Positions 11,946 through 25,740 of a stretch of DNA of 64,000 nucleotides are shown piece by piece. Positions within the stretch are counted from its first letter, which is position 1; each line of letters starts with the position of its first letter. The position numbers and the translations under genes are program-made. The stretch is from Welwitschia mirabilis (lineage: Eukaryota; Gnetophyta; Gnetopsida; Welwitschiales), in the NCBI GenBank assembly GCA_051453625.1, contig JBOZIK010000001.1, positions 56,399,355-56,463,354 of the forward strand, given 5' to 3'. Under the pieces are notes generated by a model, which had not been told where the DNA came from, searched no databases, and saw nothing but the letters and a program-made list of their open reading frames with translations.

Positions 11946-12472
11946 TAAAAATATGGATCGACACTAGAGTGGGATGAATAGGTTATAAGAAAAATATTCC
12001 TCCACTTTAAAGACCTAAAAAATAAAAGTTAAACACGCCACCAAAAATCATAGAATATTTTAATGATGGATAGACATCACCCTTTAGCTCATAGACCACC
12101 TGCCTCTAGCTAGTATAGATTAACCACAAGGTTGGTTTTAAGGCTCAGCATAAACCTATACATTTACCAGAGGATTTTGGGGTTGATCCACAACCAAGAA
12201 TAAAAGTATATAAGAAAAGTTCACAAATGCACAGTTATGCTTCATAGGAACAAAAGGTACAACAAGCTCTTATAAGCGACGGTATGAAGAGAAGCTTCCA
12301 TAAGAAATATGAACTCACAATCATTAAGTATAGAATGTTCGATGTAATAGTTTAATACAAAAGAGGTGACCTTACCTATAGAAAGGAAGGTACTTAAATA
12401 GAGTATCCAAAAACATTAGCCGTTTGGAGATAAAAAGCAGACCATTGTAATGGATTTCGCACTTTTTGATGA
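11946..12472 (-). repeat. 3' LTR of element D (partial, ends in gap)
   Basis: Aligns by eye with 20075-20610: the GGATCGAC end, TTAGACCACC-like block (12099 and 20220), TATATAAG (12209 and 20338) and TACTTAAATAGAGTA (12391 and 20525). The terminal TG has become TA on +. The remaining half, expected to hold the GTCGCCC motifs and LTR start, is lost in or replaced at the gap. Confidence 0.75.
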
Positions 12473-12572
12473 NNNNNNNNNNNNNNNNNNNNNNNNNNNN
12501 NNNNNNNNNNNNNNNNNNNNNNNNNNNNNNNNNNNNNNNNNNNNNNNNNNNNNNNNNNNNNNNNNNNNNNNN
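12473..12572. other. Assembly gap, 100 N
   Basis: Lies inside the 3' LTR of D. The right flank does not continue the LTR, so more than 100 bases are probably missing. Confidence 0.95.
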
Positions 12573-15500
12573 ATTAGGATATCCTTCCTTCCATGTCTAT
12601 GATATAAAATTTAGTAATATAATACTCTATACAGACTTATTTCAAAATATGAATCATTATGTAAACTCATCTTGAAATAAGATCTTATTTAAGTGAAGTA
12701 ATCTTATATTACATAATAAAAATTTGAATAAAATAAAAATAAACATTCTTCTTTGTAAAAAGCTAAATTTCATTCTTAGACTTTGAAATTTGTTTAGAAT
12801 TAGTTTAATCTATTATAATGTTTCCTCTGTATACCATCATAATAGAATAAAGTTTTTTATTTTTTAAAAATAAAAAAATAAAATATAAACTTTGTATCTA
12901 CTAAGAAATAAGGGATTCTTCATGGAACTAGATCATAAATTTCTATTACTATCTTAATTTTTGTTTAAAAATCTAGATTAATATGCTTCTTATTCATCTT
13001 TTAGGATGTGTTATACTTTTACTTATCTCATTAATAATTAAACTACACATTGTACTAATACCCTAAATATTTCTATGATTAGTCTCAACATACTCAAGAA
13101 ATAAACAAACCCTAAAAATATTCCTCATTTCAGGTTTAGCTAAATAACAAGTATAATGATGATGATGATATGATTATTAAAATCATGACTATTTTAATTA
13201 ATATTATTAAATTAATAAGGTATATAATTTTTAAATCCATAAGGTTCAAAGATCTATTAACATATATAATAGTGATATAACTATAATTAAGGATTTATGT
13301 TATGATAAAAGATAATTAATTAGAATTATATAACTCTATAAGAATCTTTTTATTAAGATATATTAATGTAAGACATTTTCCACTTGATAAATATAAAACT
13401 TTGCAAAATGTTATTAATCAAGACCTAATAAGATATTAGATTTAGTATGGAAAAGAACAACTATATAATTGTATTTTTTCATATTTATTATAGTTAGATC
13501 CTATATTTAGTTATTTATAGAAGTTTTTCTATGGTATCATGAAATAATATAAGTTTTATTTTAGATAATATAATGTTGATGAGTAAAATACAATTTTTGT
13601 TAGGGGATTCTAGTCAAATACATTAGTAATGTGCCTAGTCATTTCATAATCTTAAATTGGCTTTTCATTAACTTTAGGCTTCAAGATTGATTTTAATTCA
13701 GAAATTGATGTAGGATAGCATAGTTAAAAGAAAAAAGAAAAATCAATTTTTTAATATAAAATGATAGTAATTCTTTAGTGATTAGAAGAAATGGATTTAG
13801 TATTACTATTAAAATAGTCTTATTGGTAAGTTTCTCTTAGCTAGAGGTTATCCCTCTAGTAATAAGATTAAGGCTTTATGTGATTAAATTGGAAGCTTGA
13901 AAATATATACAAAGTCATTCTTCTTCAAGATGGCATGTTACATTTTATATTAATGAATCAAAATGATAAATTTTATATCATTTTAAAATAATCTTTCTTA
14001 CCCTCCTTCCCCTAGCCTTTTAAGTAAATATAAGAAAAGTTGAATTCTTCAAAATGTATTTTAGAAAAGAAATTTTCACTTTAGAACTCATCTTTACTAT
14101 CTTCCAATAGATATATGTGAAAATAAATTATCTTATTCTAATAAAATTTGAATATCTCTTTACATTTTAATCCTCTTTTACCTTATAATACTTATTTTTG
14201 TACTTATTATTCTATGATTTCTCCCCTTAATCTTCCTTCTAATCCTTATGCTTTTTCCCTTCCTATCTAGATCATTCTACTTATTAAAATTATTTCATTC
14301 CAAAAGGTGAAATTTTAATTTCCCATACCTAATTCGATAAAACACAATTATCATGCTAGTGATAAAATGTGTTGTTGAGATACTAATGAAATAATGATAT
14401 TATTCTCCTAAGTATGATTCAAGAAATAAGATGGTTTTTAAATCCTTAGTATAATAAATATTAAATGATAAAAAAGATACAACTAAAACTATAAAAGATA
14501 CTCCTAAACTCAGAAAATATAATTGAAAATGATTATTTCATAAAATTCTAAAGGATAATGTAACATCCATAACCTTTTCCACCAATGGTTTCTTTATCAT
14601 GATTTATTAGAATTTGTTTTTCTCTTTTAAAAGATAAAGTTCAATATTTTATACCTTATAAGACATATAATTTTCTTATAATTTCCAACTCTAATACTCA
14701 AGGAAATCTTATGACTCTTTAGAAAATTGATGCAACTAAGAAGATGGATTACAAGGATTAATTTCTAAAATCTGATTAAATAATTAATGATAGTACATAA
14801 ATAATCATTAATTTTTATGGCCTTCAATCATGATACAATATTCTTATAGTTCTTGTAAGTAATCACGTCGTCATGAAATATGTTAACCAAATACTAAGTC
14901 ATCATAAAATATTAGATAAAATTAGTACTAGGTTATGGAGTAAAGTAATTTTCTAAATTTCTTTACATTACTCACTTTATTGATCTTTTTCTTCATAAAG
15001 CTCAATCCACATGAAGCAATCTTCATAGAGATATTTATACTATATTATCTTATATAAATATATGTATATTTATTTCATTTTTGTATAATTCATTTATCTT
15101 AAAACCTCTCTCAGATTCCACTATGATCATGATCCCATTCTTCTACAACCCAAGAATCCTTTCTCCACTTATTATGTTTTTGAATTTTAAACTTTTCTAG
15201 AAAAATCCAAATTTAATCTTCTAGTTTAAAATTTTTAAGATGTTTTAATCAATAATACTTCACCATTTATACCATTTTAGATATTAAACTTAAAATGTAT
15301 AACAATAAAATATAGCATGAACTTTAAGTATAAGTATTAGACCTTATAGTAGCTCTAACTAAAGCTTAAAAGGCAAACTAAAAAAAGAATCTTTTTGTTG
15401 CAATGTGTATTTGTGGAATATTTTATGTTCTTATTAAAACCTATTAACCACAAATATATATTAGAAAACACAACACACTAATATAGATAGGAGTGACCTA

Positions 15501-18500
15501 AATGTCATAATCCATCAAAGGCATAAGTGAGAAAAAAGAGTACTAATTTCAAATAAGATATTTATGTATTTTCTAGGTAGGAAAAAAATGCAAAGCAAGT
15601 AAACAATGTAAAGGCAACATACTATGTAAATTAAACACAAGATTAATATAAATGTAAAATCTATTTGTTACCAAATCAACCTATTATGGAGATCACTTAT
15701 ATATAACCTAGATCAATTAAAGAAATTGTCACTAACCAAAACCAACCTAGGCTATCAAGTATGTCAAAAAAAATATAAAATCATGCAAAGTTAGTTTATA
15801 AAATAAAATATAATGTGGCTAAACTACTTGTGTCAACTTTAACAAAGTTTTCCCTCATGATTGATATCACAAATTAAGCTCTCATAAAATCATAAGCAAT
15901 GTAAACCACAAGGGAGATGCACATAACAAGAGATAAGAAAAGATAAATAAAGTTTAATTAATTAAGCCAACATCCATGTTACAAAGTAGTAGCACATTAA
16001 TAAAAGATACATGGCTTAACAACAAAAAAGATATTTCTCTACAATAATAATGAATGGATCTCCTACCCTTTAATCTCCTATTATGAGAATTTTCATTACT
16101 AAAGAAGACAAAGTTGGAGTCTATATTAAATGAGGTACTTATTACAAATAAGACTTTAAAAATAAAAAATCCTAATAGATGTGGTAAAACCCTAGTCAAC
16201 ATGCAATAAAGTGCATGATACATGGCAAACTTTTGATGGAGTTTGATGAATAGTTATTTTTAAGTATCATCCTACTAGTCGTCTAGTTATCACAAGAGAC
16301 GCCATGTCATACATGTTCCACATCAGCTACTAGTTATTTTATCATTTGTTCTATCATTTGGATGATAAGGTGACTTATGGGCTTTTTAAAGTTATTTATT
16401 ATATTAAATTAGCCTTTTTTATCATAGGATTTCTAATTCATATAAGAAGTATTACAATTTTTCTGAAATGTTATCAAATGTAATTAAGATTGCATGTTTT
16501 TGTAATATTTGCCTTAGCTCTTCATTATCATTGAAAATTATCATAAGCCTATCTAATGTCCTATAAAACTACTTAAAATACCCCACAAATATATATAATT
16601 TAGCATCACAACATAGCCTCCTACTTAGCCTTATTAGTCCCTGACAAAGTTAGCTGAATAACCATGATTGTGAGCCAAATTAATTCAAGTTAAAAATCAA
16701 TCAAGAAATTGTAAATGAACTTAGGAATATCATCATACAAGAAAGAAATGTTAGAAATAAATAACTGAACATTTCACCTGTGCAAAAAAGGTGGTAGTAT
16801 TGTCATCCTAGTCATTATTCAAATGATGGAGGGGATGACGAGCTCAAAACATGTTCTTAAAAAATAGGAACTTGCAAAAAATATTTTCAAAAATATGAAC
16901 ATTAAAATACTTTAAAATTATTAGTCCCCCACTCAAATATGCAGTACATCAAAAAAATAATCGTATGTATTACAAAAATTCATCATCATAAATGTCTTAA
17001 TAATATATAGGTGATGTGTATAATACCTCAAAAATAAAAATCAACATAATAGTGATACTTAAAAAATGATTTCTATATAAAATTATGAGTTTCTAATACA
17101 ATCCATGAAAGATACATAATATAATATAATAAAGTCACTCTTCTCATAATGTAAGAGTAAACCTCTAATGTTCAGTAAGCTCAAGTGCATGTGGAGAAGA
17201 TAAAGGATGCTCAGGATTTGCAAATAAATGGTATTCAATAACTGCATGATGGATCATGTAGTATCATCTCCTTATACTCAGACTACCTTTGGGATGTCTA
17301 CTATAACACCATGTTTAATGTGTAATACATAATTATGCACATCTCTCAACTACTCCTCTATGTATTGAAATCTTCTCTCAATAGTGAATATCCTTCATTA
17401 TAGCTCAGTAAATCCTTAGTTCATGATCTCTTATAGGACCTATACTATATTTACTGGGAGAGCTTGTATCTACTTAAGATTAATGATAACTATAGTTCTC
17501 TAAACCTAAGATCTCTCTGCCTCACATGGAATCTAAATATCCATGTCCTATAAACAGTGATCTAATGTTTAAAGATGTATAAGTTGCTACTCATCCATAG
17601 GCTGAGGTATATCAAACCATTTGAAAATAACTAATAGGAGCATGAATATCCTAAAGTCTAAATGTGATGAGCCTCTAACATAGCCTTGAGTCTTTTCTAA
17701 ATGAAATTTGATAAGTTCATCTACTCCCTCTATCTAAATACTACTAGTATCTATAGATGAGTGACTATTACATAGCTATCATGGAAGGACGGAATAATGT
17801 TATGAATCAATCCTCTGTATAAAATATAACAGGTAGGTAATAAGTGCATAACCAAAACTTCTTGTCTATCTATATTAATATTAGCTGATATATCTAATGT
17901 TATGTTATAAGCATGGCGATCCTCTATACCTCTAGCTATATAAATATGAGTACTTCCAATGCCACCTAACTTAGTAATTATGGCAATGTGGCTTAGGAGT
18001 AGAGATATCTTGTGGCTATGAATTATAGCTATAATCATGTCAACAAAATAATCATGAGATTTAAATATCTATTCAATGTGCATCATATCATGGAAATATA
18101 CTCAATGTGCATTCACTATCCATCTAAGCTATAAATCTGTCAGTCTCTAGTCTACCTCTAGCTTAATTTTACTCATGAATCTCCAAAATGGCTCTTTACA
18201 TGAATAGAAGCAATATCTAATGACACATGATACTATTAGATCTGCCTCTTTCTCTGATTACTCAAAAGCTACCTGAGACTATCTAGCACATCTTATGCAT
18301 GGCCTAATCAATAACAACATAAAGTGCATCACATGTGATAAATTGAAAATTACTAAACTGTGACTTGTGAAATGCCTCTAAATGACCCCATAAATTATTT
18401 TTTGCATTAAAATCATGAAAATAAATCCTTTCCGCTTTAATAAAGTTAAGATATCCCATATTATCTAATCATGTAAAGAAATAGCATGAAATATCAAAAA

Positions 18501-20074
18501 AATTAAAAAGTGTAAAATAGGTGGACCTCATAGAAGGTTAAAGATGAAAGTCCTCAAATTAAAAATATAATCTAATAGAAGCATAGAGATCATCATATTA
18601 ATCATTTTACCTATAAGAAACACTACATTCTAGCTTATAGTTTAAAAGAAAATGAGGTTTAAAGATAAAAACTTAATTCTACCTTGTTAAATGCATAAAT
18701 TTAGATATCTTATAAAATACTTGATGAAAATAAGATCCATAAGTACTAAATTTAAGAGCATGAAAAACTAAATAATATGTGAAAACTAGACTTTAAATGG
18801 CTAAAAATAGAAGAAAAAATAAAAAATAATAAGGAAGAGAAAATCATACTCCATTTTCACAAATTTGATCAAATCTCATAATCTAGGATGCTAAACTTGC
18901 TGGTGAAAGTTGCAAGACATCAGTAGATTTAAAAGTAATGATTGTCTTTCAAAAGAATGAATAAAAATGACTCAAGAATGAAGAAAAATGATGGAAACAA
19001 AGGTTATACTATATTTTTATTGCACTATCATCTGCTTGAATCATCTGAATAGTAGTCATAGGATGACTATTAGAAAAATCTTAGGATGCCATCGACCTAG
19101 TCATCTAGGTAATAAGGTGGACAATGAAACTTAAAAAAAGTTCTTAGAAATTAAAATGTCAATCAAATAAGTTAGGATCAGACATTATCATGAAGGTATC
19201 AAAATTTATAAAAATGCCCAAAAGATAGGAAATGATGAAGAATCATGATGAATAAAGATCGAGAATGAGAAAAACTCAAAGTAATTAAAAGATAGGATGA
19301 TGAAAATGTACTAAATAAGAAGAAGCATGATAAAGAAACTTAATAAATATACCTAATTGGAAAAATGATTATGAATAATGTTTAGAACTTAAAATACTCA
19401 AAGGAATATCATAAAAATTATGAGAAACATCATTTAATTAAAATTCTAAAAAAGGTTAATTTTTATTAATAAAACAACACAAGAAAATAAAAATAACAAT
19501 AAGAAAACTAATAAATAATATGGTCTTAAAAATGATGATAAAAAATATGGAAATGACTTTAAAATAATAAATCAAATAGCTAAAAAAAAATAGAATGAAA
19601 ATGGACAACTAAGAATATGAAGCAGATAATGCACATATCCTAAATTCTAACCAAGTAAACCCCCTTAGAAGACATCATAAATTTACCTGTCATAAAGTTC
19701 CACTTGAAAAGGTGGTGATTATAATGATACCCAAGATTAAGTGCTCTAAACATATGAATGATAAGACCAAAAACTACTTAGAAATGAGCTTATCTACTTA
19801 CATTTCAAAACACATCCTAATTCTCAAAAGTGAAATGATCATGGGGAAAAACTAGAGTATAAGAAATAAACAATGCCTCTAATAACATCGATAACACCAC
19901 TAATTTCATAGCCTCAAATTTTTATTACTATCTTCCATGATGAGGGAACTACAACCACAATTAGATAAGTAAGAACCCATAAAGCATAACCAACTGACCC
20001 CCCAATGAAGTTCCTCTAGCTACCAAGCCTATTAAAGGTTCCTTTTAAAAAAATTATCCTAGTGTAATAGAACA
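12573..20074 (-). other. Interior of element D, decayed; weak coding remnant at 17500-18500
   Basis: Very AT-rich with no recognised family. On minus, 18470-17600 reads as a mostly open but shifted coding remnant, including a 95-codon open stretch 18038-17751 (MIIAIIHSHKISLLLSHIA). The pattern Met-x-x-x-Ile-x-SHK-x-SLLLSH recalls the MLKHMANQLQPHKR segment of the second ORF in H, so it could be another copy of that gene. This is a weak resemblance. On minus near 19950 an ATGGAAGATAGTAAT could be a gag start. Nothing else is supported. Confidence 0.35.
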
Positions 20075-21252
20075 TTGAAAATATAAATTGACCCTAGAAG
20101 GGGATGAATAAGTCATAAGAAAAATATTTGTTCACTTTGAATATCTACAAATAAAAGTCAAACACACCACCAAAAACCACAAAATATTTTTAATGATGGA
20201 TAGAAATAGTCCTTTAGGTCTTAGACCACCTATCTCTAGCTGGTATAGATTAACATCAAACGCTAGTTTTTAAGTTCATCATATACCTATACAATTACTA
20301 AAGGATTTTGGGACTGATCCACAACCATGAAGAAAAGTATATAAGCAAAGTGCATAAATGCACAATTATGTTCCATAAGAATAAGAGGTACAACAAGCTC
20401 TTACAATCATAGGTAGAAAGAGAAGCTCTCAAAAGAAATCTGAACTCATAGTCATTTAAGTACAGAATGATTGATGTAATAGTTTAATATCAAAAGAGGT
20501 AACCTTTGCTTTAGAAAGGAAGATACTTAAATAGAGTAGCCAAAAAAGTTAATCATTTGGAGATAAAAAAAGGTACTATTGTAATGGATTCCACACTTTT
20601 TAATAAATAACAAAAGTACAATAGTTATATTTATAATACATTAGATTAACCTTAAAATAAACTCAGTCACCCTTGTCTATTTCGATTGATTGCCCTTCCT
20701 TGACTTAGATTTGTCAGTCTATTATATAGAAACATTCGGTCGCCCTTCAATAAATATGGGGTCAACCTTATTTAGGTCACCCTAACTTGAGATATTAGTT
20801 GATCTTTTTACGATCATTTCCAGGCAATATGCGGTTGCCTTTAATTAAACACTTGGTCGTCCTTACTACTAGTAGACTGAAATTTCCAGAATACAATTCG
20901 GTCACCCTTTAGCATATGATCGATCAACCACCTTTATCCTATCCTATAACATATTTGAAGTCAATTGTCCTATTAACATGCATGGTTGCTCATGCTAAAC
21001 CCAATCTTCATGTGATTAACAATTCAGTCACCCTGACTTCGAAGCTCGATCGCCTAATACTGAAGTAGTTTTATCTTACTAATAGTTCGGTCACCTTGTT
21101 AATTTCATATAGTTGCGAGTCTGTTACTCAGTGTATGTTTATATAATAGGTCCATCACCCAATATAATGATTGCTCAGTGCTGAAAATCTTTTCACAATA
21201 ACTAACTCCATAAAAACTCATTAATTTGATCAATGATAATAGGTTCTTAACA
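20075..21252 (-). repeat. 5' LTR of element D
   Basis: On minus it runs from TGTTAAGAACC at 21252 to ATATTTTCA at 20075, 1178 bp. It carries scattered CGGTCGCCC and GTCACCC motifs at 20640-21200 and a TATTTAAG box (about 20527-20534). Just inside, minus-strand 20073-20060 reads TTCTATTACACTAG, a poor match to the usual TGGTATCAGAGC initiator-Met primer site. Confidence 0.8.
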
Positions 21253-22336
21253 TATGGTATTTTCTTTGACTTAATATTAATAGACCTGTATTCTAATTTT
21301 ATCTATAATTATGTTATAAAGATTTATTATTACATAATAATACATATACTTAAAGGAATATTAAAGATAAATTAAATCTAGTCATGTCTAGATTTCATAG
21401 ATGCATAGTCACAGAATAGTGCCTCTACTTATTTCTTAAAGAAAAGGTTAGATTTTTTTTTTAAATCATTGTCCTATTCTTTTATCTATGGGAACTTTCT
21501 AAAGAAAGAGATTATTTTGGTTTAAACACTTATGGATGGAAGACCCTAATTTTTATGAGCTCCTATCACATGTTTAAAATATTGTAATTGAAGAAACTCA
21601 TGCTTTTCATCTATTTCAAAAGCTAAACTACTAAGAAAGGAACTTGTGATTTAGAAAAAGCATCTAAGTGACACTTTTAAAAGCATAAAATCATATTTGT
21701 TGAAGGATATTCACATTCAATATTAGAATAAACAAATCCGCATTCCTTTTTATTGTAAAAAGTAATTGATTTTTAGTATTCATGATATATTAGGAAAATT
21801 GAAAACATATTGAAGAGTGCTTTCAAGGATACAATGGCTTTAAGAGGGGATTATAGTAGTTTTTTCGTTTTTTATTTTTTTGCCTTGCTTCCTTTCTTCT
21901 TTCTCCCCTAGACTACAAACCTGCATGAGAAACAAACTAATATTAGTTATAGTGCATTTACAACAAATTAAAAAAACAACAATGGAATAGCTGAAGAATT
22001 TATTAACTACTTCTAGAACTTTTTCACGGAAAAGAAGTTGATGTTTAAGCTTCTCTAATGGGGACAATAATTATAAATGAGCAAGGTTATTATCTTAACC
22101 ATTGGATTACTAAAGGTAATATTTGAAAATCTCTTCACTTGAAGTAAAAGAATCATACTCTAGGTCCTGACAAAATTACTATAGAGTTGTTTGAGAAGTA
22201 TTAGAGTATTATCAAGTAGGATGTATGTACAGTGATAAAAGAAGTCTTCGATAAAAGTACATTTTGTTGACCTTTCAATGACACTCTCATTACCTTAATT
22301 TCAAAATCAAATGATGTTAAGAGCCACTTATATTAT
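21253..22336 (+). mobile_element. L1-like LINE, piece 2: endonuclease end and start of RT
   Basis: Begins with the TATGG duplicate, repeats the endonuclease segment to about 21438, then continues through the linker (AKLLRKELVI at about 21627, DTFKSIKSYLLKDIHI at about 21672) to the first RT blocks at about 22155-22336: LGPDKITIELFEKY, DVCTVIKEVFDKSTFC, DTLITLISKSND. Stops here are TAG or TGA at places where the family has Trp or Gln. Element E interrupts the RT just after KSHLYY, and the LINE resumes at 32573. Confidence 0.8.
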
Positions 22337-22971
22337 TGTTTACATGTAAAAATTGACATTCTAAGCAAGTGTAATTGATCAATTTAGCATAAGAAGAAAC
22401 ATTAAATTCATAGTTTTATCACATATTGATGTTTTATACCCTTTTTATTACTTTATATGAAATTATGAACCTCCCTTAACATGACTAGGTATATTATGGC
22501 CTTTGTAAGAACTGTTCTTAGACTGACAAACTTTCAAGACCAATTATCGGCATCACTGGCTAGGACTACCAGCACTATCATCTTCTTGATGCATAATGTT
22601 GAAAAAATTATGTTCTTACATTAATCATTTTACACTTATGGGCTAACTTAGAATTAATCCTAAATAAATCTTTAAAACTTAACAACACTGGGTAAAAATA
22701 CAAGATAATATTCCTAATTAATATGTGGCATAATGAGGATGATCATGTGGAAGATACATGACATGGCAGCAGTTGTTAGCATCATTAGTAGTCAAAAGAC
22801 ATGTCAGTGTCATGTTTGCATAAGAAGAAAAGAATTTTTCCTTGTAGCTACATGCTAAATATTTATAACTTTCTCTTTAAGTAATCATCCTTAAGTAATC
22901 CCCCTTATATAATCACCCATCAACCTTACCTAATATAATCATGACAAAACCCCTTCAAGCCTTCCCTCATC

Positions 22972-22979
22972 TATAAAAG
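22972..22979 (+). promoter_or_regulatory. TATA box of the E LTR
   Basis: TATAAAAG; the same box is kept at 31893-31900 in the 3' LTR. Conservation in both LTRs and position in the middle of the LTR support a U3 promoter. Confidence 0.55.
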
Positions 22980-23180
22980 GATCTTATCCGTCCATTGCAA
23001 ACATCTTTTGATTGGATTAACATGGGAAATACTTAAAGGCTAGGACGTCATGGCACTCTAATCATCTTTCTTGGGGGTAAAGTATCTAAAGCTAGTTAAG
23101 GAGTTTATCTTCTTTACCTCTCTCTTCAATTAATGTAATGTATATCTATTTTAGTTTTAATAAAAGAATTGGTTTAAACC

Positions 23181-23596
23181 TGTAATGCTCCAAATTCACT
23201 ATTTTATAAAGAAGTGTGTTAATATGCTAAATAAGCATAATTAACAAGATATATGAATGGGTGTGACCTAAGTATGAAAAGATGTATTCCTTCATTACTT
23301 TATTTAAGCTTATGGCATTAGGTGAAGGTGGATAGACTAGGTGGATGTAATCGATGATAATCTTGGCTGATCTCCAAGGGTTCTAAGAGGGGAACTAAGG
23401 TTACTGTCCACATATTTACCTATAACCACTAGTTCAAGGTTGTTTGCTAATGATGAAAAATGTAATCCACTATTTCTAATAATAAAGTCCACCTTTCGCC
23501 AAATTATTCCTTCTTATTATTATTGATTCTAGCATAATATTTATATGTTCCTATTTATAATGAAATAACTTTAAAATGGTAAAAAGAAATATTGCA
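23181..23596 (+). repeat. 5' LTR of element F
   Basis: Matches 26075-26492 over its whole length with scattered, mostly C/T and G/A differences. Shared blocks include AATTCACTATTTT, GAATGGGTGTGACC, TATTTAAGCTTATGGCATTA and CTTCTTATTAT. TATTTAAG (23303-23310) may be its TATA element. Confidence 0.85.
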
Positions 23597-23598
23597 TT

Positions 23599-23610
23599 TG
23601 GTATCGGAGC
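23599..23610 (+). promoter_or_regulatory. Primer-binding site of F (initiator Met tRNA type)
   Basis: TGGTATCGGAGC, two bases after the 5' LTR end. It differs from the common plant site TGGTATCAGAGC by one base. Confidence 0.8.
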
Positions 23611-23869
23611 CATGAAGATGGTAAATTATCCTCTTCAAAATCCAAGTAAAATAGAAAAAGGAATTTTATCCTTTTGATGTTCAAAAAAAAGAAAATAGAT
23701 AAAGAAAAGCAAAGAGAAAGACATGTCCAATGAAAATTGCAAGCATGATTTGGGGGAATATTTTTTTACTTTGAAAACAGAGTGTGTCATGTTGTCATGC
23801 TCCATAAAATCAAGAGAACCACAAAAATGGATGCCATCTTCCATCATGAGACCTACAATGATGTTGCAG

Positions 23870-24720
23870 TTTATGAGGTTGATATTACACTTGAGTGTTT
23901 GACATTGCACTTGATTGTTTGATGTCGTACTTGAGTGTCTAATGTCGTACTTGGTCTCATAATGCTATGAAACCTTCTGCTTGACTTTGGAACTACCTGC
24001 TCTACTATGACTTGCTCTGCGATGAAGGATCTGATGTTACACTTGGATGTCCAATGTTACTTAAGCCTGCAACACTACGAGACCTTCCGCAAGGCCCTAA
24101 AACTCTGTGCTTCACTTCAAAATTGTTCTTGGAAGAAGATCTAATGTCACGCTTGGGTGTCCAACATTACACTTGGATACCTAATGTCGCACTTGCTTCT
24201 GTAGGCCTCCAGGACCTCCTTTCACCTCTAGCACCTCCTATTCACCTCTGGCATAGCTTTCTTTGCTCTAATTTTTATGTGATAGGGATTTCCGATGTCG
24301 CACTTAAATGTCTTACGTTGCACTTAGGTTCTTGACGTTTCACTTGCTTCCATAGGCCTCTAGGACCTCTTGTTCACCTCCAGCACCTCTCGTTCACCCT
24401 TAGAATAGTCTGTTCTACCCTAATTTTTGCATTATAGTGTTCTCCGACATCTCACTTGGATGTCTGACATCGCAGTTGGGTGTACAACATTGTGCTTAGG
24501 TAACCAACGTTGCATTTGCTTCTGTAGGCTTCTAGGATATCTCGTTCGCCCCTGGCATAGTCCACTTATTCTAGTTTTCACATGACAAAGCTCTCTGATG
24601 TCACACTTGGATGTCTGATGTCACACTTAAATGTTTGACATTGTACTTGGATATCTAACATTACAATTCAATCTTGACACTTGCATATCATCTAACATTA
24701 CACTTGGGAGTACCTAGTAA
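23870..24720 (+). repeat. Diverged minisatellite in the leader of F
   Basis: A unit of about 20 bases, roughly GATGTCGCACTTGGATGTCT, is repeated many times with variation. Groups of it are set inside a larger unit containing CACTTGCTTCTGTAGGCC and TAGGACCTC, seen at about 24190, 24341 and 24513 (spacing about 151 and 172). The stretch is richer in G+C and CpG than its neighbours. It lies between primer site and gag. An open frame across it (24012-24335) shows no protein-like features. Confidence 0.75.
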
Positions 24721-24986
24721 TACACCTCTTTTACACTTATCACCAATAGAATCCACATAATTAAGGGATGTTATGATAACTACAAAACTATTTTTTTAAC
24801 TATTTTTCTAATCATGTTTTAGTTGCAGATACCTAACTATTACAGAAATACTATAAAAGGGCATAATGTCCACCATAAAAAAAGGGGACTATTCTCAAAA
24901 GAGAAGTGAAAAAGATGAGGAGAATGAGTTCGAAAGGACATCGAACCAACTAGCGTATCATGGAACATAGAGTGAATGGACGAATG

Positions 24987-25740
24987 AATGAAATAGAGAT
25001 CCAGCTAGATTTTATTCATTCACAAAGTGAACTCCTTGCTAGTAGGATTAACAACCTACTCTCTCACTTGGAATAAAGACCCATCGAACAAAATCCTAGG
25101 GCATCCCAAGAGCAATCATCCACCTCAGACTATAATACTGCATCAGACACAATTAACCTTCAAAACATTTAAATGACACTACTAAACATAGAGGCAAACC
25201 TTCAAGCCTTTCTATCTAATGGAGAAACAATTACAACATAGAACAATGGGAAGGAGAAAAAATTACTAGGATGATATGCCTTAAAACATAATTCATTTCA
25301 TAGATTCAGTAAATAGAAAACAACTTCAACCTTTAAAATGTTCTATCAGAATGACGATGCACATGTGTCATAGCATTTTTGGCAGAAAATGCATAAAACT
25401 GGTGGTCTTAATGCCCACACAAGCATCCTCAATAAGTACCTTGGAACATCTTTATGGAAGAATTCAAAAAGAAATTTATTCTAGAAGACCTCATAAAGAT
25501 AAAATGGTGGAATTCTAATGCCTTCACTTAGGAAAACACCACCTAGATGAACATTGATCTAAATTCTAGCTCCTCATGAAATATCAAAAGAATTTCCTTA
25601 AAAAGCAGTTAATTAATAGCTTCATTGGTATCTTACCATTCAAACTCAGAGTGTCCTCCACAATTGGAAATCAAATCAACTAAAGATGCCTATCAAAAGA
25701 TAAAACACTATCTTCAAGACCAAGATACTTAATGGAATGA
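24987..25740 (+). pseudogene. Gag remnant of element F
   Basis: At 24987-25077 a short open stretch reads as an amphipathic helix (QLDFIHSQSELLASRINNLL), typical of the N-terminal side of plant gag. From about 25330 three frames together give a Retrotrans_gag pattern: MFYQNDDAHV, then EEFKKKFILEDLIK and later DAYQKIKHYLQDQD. There are many frameshifts and stops. No zinc knuckle is seen before the polypurine tract. The gag would package RNA; it cannot be functional here. Confidence 0.55.

Larger units (their letters stand above)
11946..21252 (-). mobile_element. Element D: 9.3-kb LTR element lacking recognisable pol
   Basis: Bounded by same-orientation LTR sequences and by a perfect 5-bp target duplication TATGG (11941-11945 and 21253-21257) within the LINE. 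On minus, the 5' LTR is 21252-20075 and the 3' LTR is 12472-11946, cut by a gap. LTR ends (TGTTAAGAAC...ATATTTTCA) and the motif content tie it to the SIRE-type LTRs of G and H. The interior of about 7.5 kb is AT-rich; I find no protease, integrase or RT signature on either strand. Best described as a large non-autonomous derivative (LARD-like), or a full element decayed beyond recognition. Confidence 0.75.

Noticed and set aside
12573-20074. Organelle DNA insertion as an explanation for the AT-rich stretch
   Set aside because: No plastid or mitochondrial gene is recognisable, and the stretch is bounded by LTRs and a target duplication.
24012-24335. A 107-codon open frame in element F
   Set aside because: It lies in the minisatellite, and its open length follows from the repeat unit.
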